Shown here piece after piece: positions 1 through 6,295 of a DNA stretch of 10,803 nt. Numbering within the stretch: the first letter of the stretch is position 1; each line of letters starts with the position of its first letter. The DNA is taken from positions 43,008 through 53,810 of the forward strand of contig DHOO01000088.1 in assembly GCA_002409975.1 (NCBI GenBank). The letters run 5' to 3'. The DNA comes from Firmicutes bacterium UBA5388. Its GTDB lineage: Bacteria; Bacillota; UBA4882; UBA10575. The notes beneath the pieces are model-generated. The model did not search any database, was not told the DNA's origin, and saw only the letters and a list, made by a program, of their open reading frames with translations. The translations under genes and the position numbers were made by a program.

Positions 1-18
1 GCCAGCGTGAGCGACTAC
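1..18 (+). repeat. Left copy of an 18-base inverted repeat that bounds the window
   Basis: The first 18 bases, GCCAGCGTGAGCGACTAC, are the exact reverse complement of bases 10677-10694. Identity stops at base 19, so base 18 looks like the edge of a repeated element lying mostly to the left of the window. The repeat itself is seen directly; that it is the end of a mobile or repeated element is inference. Bases 19-61 show no gene. Confidence 0.75.
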
Positions 19-61
19 TTAGCACTACGCCTCATAGCACACCCAAGGATATTGTCATTTT

Positions 62-637
62 TTACTGAGTTGCTAACTTAAGCGAACGATCTATGATAAA
101 ATCCAATCTCCTCTTCACTTCAATCTCTTTTATAAGTCCTCCATATGAGTTCCCAAGTTCATAACCGTTATTGTTTATAACTTCAAAGCATGCTACTTTT
201 TTGCCCAACCATTTGATTTCATCCGAAATCACTGAGGGGGTCCATTGAGCTCCGCTCGACAAATGCGGACTGGCTAATACTATCGCACTTACAAATGACT
301 TATCTTGGGGTGGTTCTTTCAACGACTGTGACCGTTGACTAAAGGCCAACCATAATGCGGGAGGCATACCTCCATAATTAGGAATAATCAGGAACAATAA
401 CTCGGTCTCCCACACCTTTCGCCAGATCGCCTCTACATCATCTTCGATTGGGCATAATTGTTTTTGAAGGCATTCATACTCACAATGTTGGCATGGCGTA
501 ATTTGATAGTCCCAAAAGTTAACAAGCTCCGTAATGGCGCCTTTTTCTTTAAGCTGATCCAAGATATAACTCGCAATGTCAAAACAGTTTCCTTGCTTTC
601 TAGCGCTGACAACCACTGCAAGTGCTTTCAAAACCAT
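62..637 (-). CDS. Flavodoxin-fold NAD(P)H-dependent oxidoreductase, iron-sulfur-flavoprotein-like
   Basis: A 191-residue protein with the flavodoxin-like fold of the NADPH-dependent FMN reductase family. After the first beta strand (ALAVVV) comes a phosphate-binding loop, SARKQGNC (11-18), in the place of the usual GSPR-x-GNT. Residues 49-62 carry CX2CX3CX5C, close to the compact cysteine motif of iron-sulfur flavoproteins (CX2CX2CX4-7C), followed by the DD often seen there. IPNYGGMPP (85-93) fits the second flavin loop. By family it would be a soluble cytoplasmic flavoprotein moving electrons from NAD(P)H or ferredoxin; its substrate is unknown. The ATG at 637 has an AAAGGA site five bases upstream. 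It lies downstream of a second flavodoxin-fold gene, about 150 bases away, on the same strand. No terminator is visible after it. The family is fairly secure; the Fe-S cluster is inferred from the cysteines only. Confidence 0.8.
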   Translation of the reverse strand: MVLKALAVVVSARKQGNCFDIASYILDQLKEKGAITELVNFWDYQITPCQHCEYECLQKQLCPIEDDVEAIWRKVWETELLFLIIPNYGGMPPALWLAFSQRSQSLKEPPQDKSFVSAIVLASPHLSSGAQWTPSVISDEIKWLGKKVACFEVINNNGYELGNSYGGLIKEIEVKRRLDFIIDRSLKLATQ

Positions 638-653
638 CCGTCCTTTCTTTACG

Positions 654-674
654 TAGCAGCCATGGAGGCTGCTA
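654..674. other. Perfect 8-base inverted repeat in the leader of the first oxidoreductase gene
   Basis: TAGCAGCC (654-661) and GGCTGCTA (667-674) can pair around a five-base loop. The hairpin lies 16 bases upstream of the ATG at 637 on the minus strand. No T-run follows on either strand, so it does not look like an intrinsic terminator. It could be an operator, an mRNA leader hairpin or chance. The remainder of 638-790 shows no gene. Confidence 0.4.
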
Positions 675-790
675 TCGGCCTCACTTCAAAAGACTGGTTG
701 CGAAATTTAGACATAGATGACACCCGTTTCAAAAAATGTAATGGCAACACAGGAACCGCATAAGTCCTGTCATTCTAATCCTAATTTAAG

Positions 791-1327
791 TTAGTCCCCC
801 TTTAAACACGCGTATTCTATAATTGGTTTAATATTTTCTTTGTCTGTCCAATCATAATTAGAACCAATCGCTTGCATTAAAGCGGTTTCCCATGGTTCAT
901 AGGTGGCCGGATCTTTTTTGGCAACAGCTTTTTTTAACAAATTGCACAGTGTGCGGTCTTTCCAAGACATAATTTCTTCATTCCATGCGCCTCTGCAATA
1001 AAAACAAGGAAGATGTGAACACTCTTTCTTAAAATTACGTTTTTTCAATGCGACCATTGCTGTTTCATCATAGGGGGATGCTCCTACTGCAAACACGATT
1101 ATCTTCTTTTTTTTTAGTCTGTCATGATGTTTTCTAAGAAAAGAAATACCGGCAATTCCTGTGGCATAGATGCCACCGCCCAAAATAATAACATCATATT
1201 TTTCTACATCCTTAATTGCAGCTTTTTTTGTTTCAATTAAGTCGCACGATAATTCTTCTGCCAACCATTCTGCATATTTTTTTGTTGCTCCATATTTAGA
1301 TTGATAAATCACAACTATTCTACTCAT
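791..1327 (-). CDS. Flavodoxin domain protein (HemG-like flavodoxin)
   Basis: A 178-residue protein starting MSRIVVIYQSKYGATKKYAE. The SKYGATKKYA segment (10-19) is the FMN phosphate-binding loop, and GGGIYATGI (50-58) is the second flavin loop. The C-terminal half (MSWKDR, DWTDKENIK) resembles the flavodoxin-domain family that includes menaquinone-dependent protoporphyrinogen oxidase HemG, but there is no basis for assigning that reaction. Cysteines at 103, 108 and 111 are unusual for a plain flavodoxin. I prefer the ATG at 1327 because AAAGAG lies ten bases upstream; a GTG at 1336 would add three residues but leaves almost no spacing to that site. Presumably a soluble electron carrier or oxidoreductase. 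It has the same orientation as the flavodoxin-fold gene at 62-637 and may be co-transcribed with it. Confidence 0.8.
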   Translation of the reverse strand: MSRIVVIYQSKYGATKKYAEWLAEELSCDLIETKKAAIKDVEKYDVIILGGGIYATGIAGISFLRKHHDRLKKKKIIVFAVGASPYDETAMVALKKRNFKKECSHLPCFYCRGAWNEEIMSWKDRTLCNLLKKAVAKKDPATYEPWETALMQAIGSNYDWTDKENIKPIIEYACLKGD

Positions 1328-1379
1328 GTTTCTCACGCTCTTTCAAAAATATATATTTTCTTTAGACCTCTATTACCTG

Positions 1380-1923
1380 CTATCCTTCCAAACTAGTCCT
1401 CCTCCATTCGTGCTCTAGCATGCTCATTTCAATTAAATTCCAATAATAGTCCTTGAATCTCCTTGCGTCCCTTAACAAACCTTCTCTTGAAAATCCAACT
1501 TTCTCATAACATCGAATTGCCCTTTCGTTAAAATCAAAAACCCCAAGACTTATTCGATGCAATTTAAGCTCTTCAAATCCGATTTTTAATATAGCTTTTC
1601 AGCATTCCTTCTCCAATACCTTTTCCTCTATTGGAAGAAGAACCAATAAGCACTTTACCTATTCTCCCAGATCTATTAACTCGATCAATTCCTCCAAGGG
1701 AAATATGGCCCACAATGGTGTCAGTACAGATTTCAATAGCTTTGTAGATTAATCTGTCTGATTTATTTATATCGTTAGCTCCTTCTAAGTATTGATCTAA
1801 TTGTTCTTCTGTTAGCGGAAATTTAAAATAAGGTCCGGCCCATTGGAGTAAAAACGCTTCATCTCCACTCCATTTAATTAATTGCTTATAATCTGATTCC
1901 CCAAAATAGTCAAGCCTAATCAT
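1380..1923 (-). pseudogene. GNAT N-acetyltransferase (RimJ/RimL type), frameshifted
   Basis: Two minus-strand reading frames together make one roughly 180-residue GNAT protein. The first (1923-1573) begins MIRLDYFGESDYKQL, carries W-x-GP-x-F-x-FPL near residue 30 and contains the acetyl-CoA pyrophosphate loop NRGKGIGEG. The second (through 1380) continues with LKIGFEELKLHRISL and the C-terminal YEKVGFSREGLLRD block typical of the family. The frames join at a run of four A residues on the coding strand (T-run 1596-1599 on the plus strand); removing one A restores ...GMLKAILKIGF... without a gap. The ATG at 1923 has a GAGGG site seven bases upstream. Family members acetylate an amino group of a protein, amino acid or drug; the acceptor here is unknown. 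The break is either a true mutation or a sequencing error in the homopolymer. Confidence 0.8.
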
Positions 1924-1990
1924 TACGAACCCTCATTTCAAAATGAAAATTTCCTGCTAATAATTTTTTGTGAGATGTCACAGTCAAGAT

Positions 1991-2016
1991 AGGACGGCAG
2001 ATTACTCCACCGTCCT
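1991..2016. other. Inverted repeat between the GNAT remnant and the cysteine-rich gene
   Basis: AGGACGG (1991-1997) and CCGTCCT (2010-2016) pair perfectly around a 12-base loop, in the gap downstream of the gene ending at 2085. It could slow or end minus-strand transcription from the sigma-factor operon, but there is no clear T-run, so an intrinsic terminator is only possible. Confidence 0.35.
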
Positions 2017-2084
2017 CCTCGTTTGTTCATTAGCAACGATCTTCCCTTTTAGGTTATCAAAGAACTTGCTCTGGTCTCCCCACT

Positions 2085-2519
2085 TCATCTCCAGACTTCA
2101 ATTTTACATTTATCCCCATCCCACAAAGTTTCTTCCACTTTAAATTGGATTGCAGGATCAATTGCTTTGATCATCGCTTCCATAGAATCTAAACAATAAA
2201 TATTACACGGACGACCGGTCATAAACTTTTTGGCAGCAGAGCATAGCAAGCAACCTCTAGCTTCCGCCGACATTTGACCGCCTTTTTTATCAATTTCCCA
2301 GCGAGCGCAATTGAATAAATCCGAAAGTTTAATAAATACTTGTTCCGGTTCGGATATCCCAAACTGACTAAGCCGTTGTTTTCCTGAGATAAATTGTTCT
2401 TTCCTTTTTTCCTCAGTTACTTTTTCTAAAATCCCTTCTTTTGTATACCATCGTAATGAATCAACTAGCACCCCCACATAAGCCATCTGAAGCATTTTAA
2501 CCTTGTGTTCTAATTCCAT
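2085..2519 (-). CDS. Small cysteine-rich protein resembling the L-2-amino-thiazoline-4-carboxylate hydrolase family
   Basis: I place the start at the ATG at 2519, which has GGAGGGG five bases upstream. The frame is open to 2600, but nothing supports a start there. The resulting 144-residue protein (MELEHKVKMLQMAY...) is soluble, with a helical N-terminal half (VTEEKRKEQFISGKQR). The C-terminal half has CX2C (90-93), CX3C (105-109), LDSMEAMIKAID and the ending ETLWDGDKCKIEVWR. The pattern of a Cys-rich core followed by a T-L-x-x-G-x-x-C tail recalls the L-2-amino-thiazoline-4-carboxylic acid hydrolase family, but the protein is shorter than usual for it and I do not claim that activity. The clustered cysteines could bind metal or sense redox state. 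It lies 81 bases downstream of the ECF sigma gene on the same strand, so it is probably co-transcribed with it. Confidence 0.6.
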   Translation of the reverse strand: MELEHKVKMLQMAYVGVLVDSLRWYTKEGILEKVTEEKRKEQFISGKQRLSQFGISEPEQVFIKLSDLFNCARWEIDKKGGQMSAEARGCLLCSAAKKFMTGRPCNIYCLDSMEAMIKAIDPAIQFKVEETLWDGDKCKIEVWR

Positions 2520-2600
2520 ATAAACCCCTCCATTTTTTATTGAGAGCTTATTTAGCTTCTCAATAATAATTAGTGGGGCAAAAATGTATTCTGTGACCAC

Positions 2601-3302
2601 TTATAAATAATTAATCCAATAATTTTTCGTCGGTAAAAGCTGTTCCGATTCATGATATATATTTACACGAGAAACTAACTCCCTTAACTTTTGATACTCT
2701 CTATGCAAATTCACTTCACAAACATGTTTTTCCATGCGACAATAACAAACCCCTTGAGGATTGAAAAGAATACACTGATCAGATAAAAAGTTCCTTAGTT
2801 TTTTTCTACAACGCGATACCATTTTCCTAACAGTAGTCCCATCTTTACCAAGTATAGAGGCAATCTCTTCATAAGGTAATTGCACTACATCCCTGAATAA
2901 AAATGCTAACCGTGGTTCAGTATCCAAGCAGTGTAAAACTCCGGTAAGACATTTGTCGCACATTTCCTTGATCCACAATTTCTTATCAAGATCATCAACA
3001 ACAGGAATCTGCAACTCCTCTCCACTGAAATACGTTTTTAAAAACCTAGTGCTATAATGCTTTTCATTGCGTGCATAACTGACACAAACTCGACATGTGA
3101 TACTATAAATCCAAGTTGATAGTTTAGACTCACCCTTAAATGTTGGATAGCTTTTGACAATCTGCACCCATACTTCTTGAGCAGCATCCTTAGCAAGCTC
3201 CTGATCTTGAATCATTCTTCTACATACTGATGAAACTAGCTTACCATAAGTCTGCGCAAGATCATTAAGACTCAAAGATCTGTTTTCGCTGCTTAAATTC
3301 AA
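2601..3302 (-). CDS. ECF-type RNA polymerase sigma factor with a cysteine-rich C-terminal tail
   Basis: A 233-residue sigma-70-family protein. Region 2 is clear at about 20-80 (DAAQEVWVQIVKSYPTFKG, then STWIYSITCRVCVSYARNE). Region 4 runs from about 119 to 172 with a helix-turn-helix (LPYEEIASILGKDGTTVRKM, then SRCRKKLRNFL). After it comes a roughly 55-residue extension with C177, C186, C188 and C195 (CILFNPQGVCYCR), unusual for ECF sigmas of about 180 residues; the whole protein has 11 cysteines, including C70/C73 and C115/C118. The start is a TTG at 3302: an in-frame TGA lies directly upstream and GGGGTGAT sits at the right distance. By family it directs RNA polymerase to a dedicated promoter set. 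No membrane anti-sigma gene is next to it, so control may act through its own cysteines or the downstream cysteine-rich protein; that is inference. Confidence 0.9.
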   Translation of the reverse strand: MNLSSENRSLSLNDLAQTYGKLVSSVCRRMIQDQELAKDAAQEVWVQIVKSYPTFKGESKLSTWIYSITCRVCVSYARNEKHYSTRFLKTYFSGEELQIPVVDDLDKKLWIKEMCDKCLTGVLHCLDTEPRLAFLFRDVVQLPYEEIASILGKDGTTVRKMVSRCRKKLRNFLSDQCILFNPQGVCYCRMEKHVCEVNLHREYQKLRELVSRVNIYHESEQLLPTKNYWINYL

Positions 3303-3354
3303 TCAAATCACCCCATAAACAAGTCCTACAACGATTCTTACGAGCGCTTCCCAT
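3265..3354 (-). CDS. Possible 29-residue leader ORF overlapping the sigma gene start
   Basis: An ATG at 3354 opens a 29-codon frame (MGSARKNRCRTCLWGDL...) that ends at 3265, 38 bases inside the sigma gene. An AAGGAG lies 12 bases upstream, somewhat far. The same frame is open back to 3510 without another standard start, and its translation (for example LERIYKLYVEQ, NLAKYWFLLKEQ) looks protein-like. It carries a CX2C. It could be a translationally coupled leader, the tail of a decayed gene, or chance. I do not recognise it. Confidence 0.3.
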   Translation of the reverse strand: MGSARKNRCRTCLWGDLIEFKQRKQIFES

Positions 3355-3486
3355 AAATGCAGTAATCTCCTTATTCCGAATGAAATAGGAATCTTGTTCT
3401 TTTAGCAGAAACCAATATTTAGCCAGATTACAATAAATTGCTTGTTCGACATATAGTTTATAAATCCTTTCTAGTTTATTTCCGAC

Positions 3487-3514
3487 AATATACGATAAAT
3501 AAATGACCCCTCAA
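3487..3514 (-). promoter_or_regulatory. Candidate sigma-A-type promoter for the sigma-factor operon
   Basis: On the minus strand TTGAGG (plus-strand CCTCAA, 3509-3514) is followed after 16 bases by TATATT (AATATA, 3487-3492). This would start transcription about 180 bases upstream of the TTG at 3302, leaving a long leader that contains the short ORF at 3265-3354. Five of six bases match at -10 and four of six at -35. The stretch 3303-3595 shows no other clear feature. Confidence 0.4.
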
Positions 3515-3595
3515 AACTTAAATATGCATTTTTTCTTCCAACCTAAATTCCTTCTGAGGAATGATTTTGGCATCATTAGCCTATATCCAAAATGT

Positions 3596-3931
3596 TTATT
3601 TTAAACGATATATCATTTCTTTCACAAGTTTAGCAGATTTATGTGCTGCTAACTCTTCAAATTTCTTATAATCTTCACTAGCTGCTTCATTCGCTAAATC
3701 AGCATCTGACAAAAAATCTTCTCCTGATATAATTGTGCCAATATGATAGTCCCAATTATTTGACTTTGAAACTTTAGTTGCTAAGTCAATTAAATTAGCA
3801 TCCGCTGTAAAAAACTCCTGGTTTGGAAAACAACTTATCATTTGAATTCTTCGTACATCGTAATAAGTTAGCTGCTTTGATATTACTACAGAAAGATGCT
3901 TGATATCATCAGAAAGCCCGCCAGCAATACC
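3596..3931 (-). pseudogene. mtnN: 5'-methylthioadenosine/S-adenosylhomocysteine nucleosidase remnant
   Basis: The open frame reads GIAGGLSDDIKHLSVVISKQ and then YYDV before the ATG at 3841, and goes on through ANLIDLA, GTIISGEDFLSD and a C-terminus DYKKFEELAAHKSAKLVKEM. These are the AGGL, DVV-S, aD-x-L-x-x-A, G-x-I-x-SGD-x-F and AA-x-x-SA-x-x-V-x-x-M blocks of MTA/SAH nucleosidase, which hydrolyses MTA and SAH to adenine and a thioribosyl sugar. The first third is missing: an in-frame TAA lies at 3932-3934 and IS3 sequence begins about there. Between SGEDF and DLANEAASEDY roughly 45 residues are also gone, including the VEMEGAA catalytic-glutamate segment. The remaining frame could express an 81-residue piece, but it cannot be an active enzyme. 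Confidence 0.75.
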
Positions 3932-3949
3932 TTATGGCATCCTTGACTG

Positions 3950-4095
3950 CGGCAACCACCGGCAATGGGGGTATAGTAAAAGCTTGTCCGGTTGACACCC
4001 AGCAGCTCGGCTTGCTTGGCAACAGACAATTTATCGTCTTTTGAAACCAGATTTAATCTCCCAGTCGGGTCCAAGCACTTCTGCAGATTTTTTTT
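3950..4095 (-). pseudogene. IS3-family OrfB, N-terminal stump
   Basis: In the -1 frame relative to orfA the sequence reads KDDKLSVAKQAELLGVNRT then SFYYTP, the N-terminal helix-turn-helix-like segment of IS3 OrfB. After this the similarity stops; the frame runs on into nucleosidase DNA in the wrong phase and ends at 3886. The whole integrase core with its DDE triad is missing. Confidence 0.7.
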
Positions 4096-4369
4096 TAAGC
4101 CAGTCAACCTCAATTGTGAGTTGACCGACTTTGGCCATTAGCTCCCTGCGTTCTTCATCCATCGCTTTTTCTTTGGCACGAAGCTCCTTTTCCTGCTTGC
4201 TTTCGGAGAACACCCTTGTTGCATTTTCGAGGAACTCTTTCTTCCAGTTCCTTAGCTGGTTTGGACTGATTTCGTGTTCAGCGGCCAGCTCGCCAAGGGG
4301 CTTCTCCTCTCTGAGAAACTCCAGTACAATCCTGGTCTTGAATTCCGGAGTGAATTGTCGTCTACCCAT
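4031..4369 (-). CDS. IS3-family transposase OrfA (helix-turn-helix subunit)
   Basis: A 112-residue protein beginning MGRRQFTPEFKTRIVLEFL. Residues 1-50 are the IS3-type helix-turn-helix (LGELAAEHEISPNQLRNWKK). Residues 55-95 form a heptad-rich coiled coil (KEKAMDEERRELMAKVGQL), the leucine-zipper region used for OrfA/OrfAB pairing. The ATG at 4369 has AGAGGG eight bases upstream. The gene is intact, but its partner orfB is truncated, so at most it makes a free OrfA, which in IS3 elements acts as a regulator of transposition. Confidence 0.88.
   Translation of the reverse strand: MGRRQFTPEFKTRIVLEFLREEKPLGELAAEHEISPNQLRNWKKEFLENATRVFSESKQEKELRAKEKAMDEERRELMAKVGQLTIEVDWLKKKSAEVLGPDWEIKSGFKRR
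4088..4096 (-). promoter_or_regulatory. Nine-A programmed -1 frameshift site of the IS3 element
   Basis: On the coding strand the WLKKK codons of orfA are written with a run of nine A residues. A -1 slip here moves the ribosome into the orfB frame, giving LKKNLQKCLDPTGR. A-rich slippery runs at the orfA/orfB overlap are how IS3 elements make the OrfAB fusion transposase. Confidence 0.65.
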
Positions 4370-4387
4370 TCGTGAACCCTCTTTTCT

Positions 4388-4418
4388 GACAATCTAATTG
4401 TCTTTTATTATATCAGGC
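4388..4418 (-). promoter_or_regulatory. Possible -10 element and small inverted repeat upstream of orfA
   Basis: A perfect TATAAT lies on the minus strand near 4408-4413, about 40 bases upstream of the orfA start. No good -35 is seen at the right distance. Between it and orfA, GACAAT (4388-4393) and ATTGTC (4397-4402) form a small palindrome that may belong to the IS end. Both readings are tentative. Confidence 0.3.
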
Positions 4419-4477
4419 TCACTTAAATTTTCGAAATTTTTGTCTTAAATCATGCACAATGCCCTAAGATTGTCTCT

Positions 4478-6295
4478 TTACGCAACATACCACTGCGCTT
4501 GAGCATGAAACATTTCCGCGTATTTCCCGTTCTTTTTAATCAGCTCAGAATGACTGCCATCTTCGACAATTCTTCCATTATCAAAGACCAGAATCCGCTC
4601 AACCACATTGGTGATACCAAGTCGGTGGGAGATGAAAATCGTAGTTTTAGTCCCAGTGAGTGTGGAGAACTGCCGGTAGAGTTCGGCTTCGGCCACGGGA
4701 TCCAAAGCTGCGGTTGGTTCGTCAAGGATCAGAACACGGGCCTGATCACGATAGACTGCCCGCGTCATAGCAATCTTTTGCCACTGACCTCCGGATAGAT
4801 TATTCCCGGTTTTGCTGAAGGTACCTATTTCCTCATCAAACTGTTGCGGTTGTTCTTTGATGAAGTCGTATGCTCCTGTGTTTTTTGCATATGTCCATAG
4901 CTCTTCGTCTGAAGCCTTTTTCGTCCCGTCGGCAATGGTTATGTTTTCTCTAATAGTTGTTTCATACCGCCCAAAACCTTGAAATACGACAGAAATTGCG
5001 CGCCGCACGGCCCGTAGATTTTCCCCTAGGTCTAAACTACCTATGGTAATGTTGCCTGTAGTCGGCTGGTATATTCCACACAACAGATTGACAAAGGTGG
5101 ACTTGCCAGAGCCATTTTCACCAACAATAGCAACCTTCTCTCCCTGCTTGATATTAATGGATAGGTCGTGTAGAGTCTCCTCGGGGGAATTTGGATAAGT
5201 GAAACTTACACGATCGAATATTATGTCTGCTTCGCTAATTGTTTGGGGATTATCTTCAAGCTTTTCCTTCGGGGTGTCAGCCAAATCGAAGAAGTCTTTC
5301 ATATACCTTATGTCACCAAAGAAACGTGCAATGCCCACGAATAGCCTGGTTGTTTCTGTTTGTAGCTGTCCCGACATAGTGAATACCAGCATAAAGACAC
5401 CTAGTCCAAGAGTGGGATTTGCATAAATCCGTGCCGCGGCTACGAGTAACACTCCGATATAAACCACATTTCGTAATATATCGGCAACCGAATTGTACAA
5501 GACATGCTTACGCGTTACCGCGTTTTTACTCTTAAGATAGTTGTCTGAGACTGAACGCCATTTTTCCTTAACCCAAGGGTAAATCCCTGTGAAACGCAAG
5601 TCGGCCATGGAACGACCCCGCTCGTTTGCGCCCGCCCCGATATAGTAAAGGTGAACGGACATAGCGCCGTCTTTCATGTTTTTCGTCTTATTTTTGTACT
5701 CCTCATCCTTCTGCAAGATCGACAAGATCACTGCCGGAATACAGGTTGCAAGTAAAATCAGGACAATCCACGGACTCACGTTAAATAGTACTGTATTAAT
5801 GCTCGCAAATGTGATGAAGGACTGAATAATTAGGATGATCTGCTGCATGCTTTCGGCTACTCGGTGGCCGCCAAATTCCTCCGCAAAAAGCAGCTTGTCC
5901 CTAAAGTCCCCTTCATTTTCTATATACTTATACTCTACCCGGCTGGTACAATCAATTATAGTTTTCTTAATATAGGCAACTGTGCGTAGGGCGTCTACTT
6001 CCGAAAAGTAGCTGCGAAGGTTAGTATACACTGTTTGTATTATATAAAGAGCGACTAGTAACCCCAGGAGTGAAATGGCCTCAGACACAGTTGTGTGCCC
6101 TAGGGATAGTAATTGTACTACGTTGGTAAACATTCCCAATGTGCGTGCTATTATGACCGGTAAGAATGCAATTACAAAGCCAGATACACTTACCATCATG
6201 GACAGGGGTCCTTTGGTCCGGATACTCACAGCAAGCGCTCGCCCTACAATTCGTAATGTTTCATTGAGTCCTATAGAATTCTTACTCCTACTCAT
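4478..6295 (-). CDS. ABC exporter half-transporter (permease fused to ATPase), second of a pair
   Basis: A 605-residue protein with about six membrane helices (roughly 31-51, 72-92, 150-195 and 270-310) followed by a nucleotide-binding domain from about 355. Seen directly: Walker A GENGSGKS (392-399), Q-loop Q439, signature LSGGQ (500-504), Walker B VLILDEP with D525 and catalytic E526, D-loop ALD (530-532) and H-loop H557. All ATPase motifs are canonical. The ATG overlaps the stop of the upstream ABC gene (ATGA), and AAGGAGG inside that gene serves as its ribosome binding site, so the two are translationally coupled and probably form a heterodimer. Both end in a similar QAQWY stretch. It acts in the cytoplasmic membrane as an exporter; peptide, lipid or drug are all possible substrates. 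No terminator is clear after the stop; IS3 sequence begins within about 100 bases. Confidence 0.93.
   Translation of the reverse strand: MSRSKNSIGLNETLRIVGRALAVSIRTKGPLSMMVSVSGFVIAFLPVIIARTLGMFTNVVQLLSLGHTTVSEAISLLGLLVALYIIQTVYTNLRSYFSEVDALRTVAYIKKTIIDCTSRVEYKYIENEGDFRDKLLFAEEFGGHRVAESMQQIILIIQSFITFASINTVLFNVSPWIVLILLATCIPAVILSILQKDEEYKNKTKNMKDGAMSVHLYYIGAGANERGRSMADLRFTGIYPWVKEKWRSVSDNYLKSKNAVTRKHVLYNSVADILRNVVYIGVLLVAAARIYANPTLGLGVFMLVFTMSGQLQTETTRLFVGIARFFGDIRYMKDFFDLADTPKEKLEDNPQTISEADIIFDRVSFTYPNSPEETLHDLSINIKQGEKVAIVGENGSGKSTFVNLLCGIYQPTTGNITIGSLDLGENLRAVRRAISVVFQGFGRYETTIRENITIADGTKKASDEELWTYAKNTGAYDFIKEQPQQFDEEIGTFSKTGNNLSGGQWQKIAMTRAVYRDQARVLILDEPTAALDPVAEAELYRQFSTLTGTKTTIFISHRLGITNVVERILVFDNGRIVEDGSHSELIKKNGKYAEMFHAQAQWYVA

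Larger units (their letters stand above)
3935..4430 (-). mobile_element. Truncated IS3-family insertion sequence
   Basis: The element consists of a complete orfA, a frameshift window and only the first few dozen residues of orfB, whose DDE catalytic domain is absent. Its downstream end is lost at the junction with the nucleosidase remnant (about 3930-3960). The upstream end lies somewhere between 4370 and the ABC gene stop at 4478; I could not fix a terminal inverted repeat. It cannot move on its own. Confidence 0.75.

Noticed and set aside
458..763. Plus-strand ORF of 101 codons opposite the first oxidoreductase gene
   Set aside because: It lies mainly antisense to a convincing flavoprotein gene, has no family features and no good ribosome binding site.
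4423..4445. AAATTT-TCG-AAATTT hairpin followed by T residues as a terminator between the ABC operon and IS3
   Set aside because: The stem is entirely A/T and weak, and the T-run is on the plus strand, where no gene ends.
4499..4798. Plus-strand 99-codon ORF within the second ABC gene
   Set aside because: Antisense shadow of the Walker B and signature region of the ATPase domain; no independent evidence.
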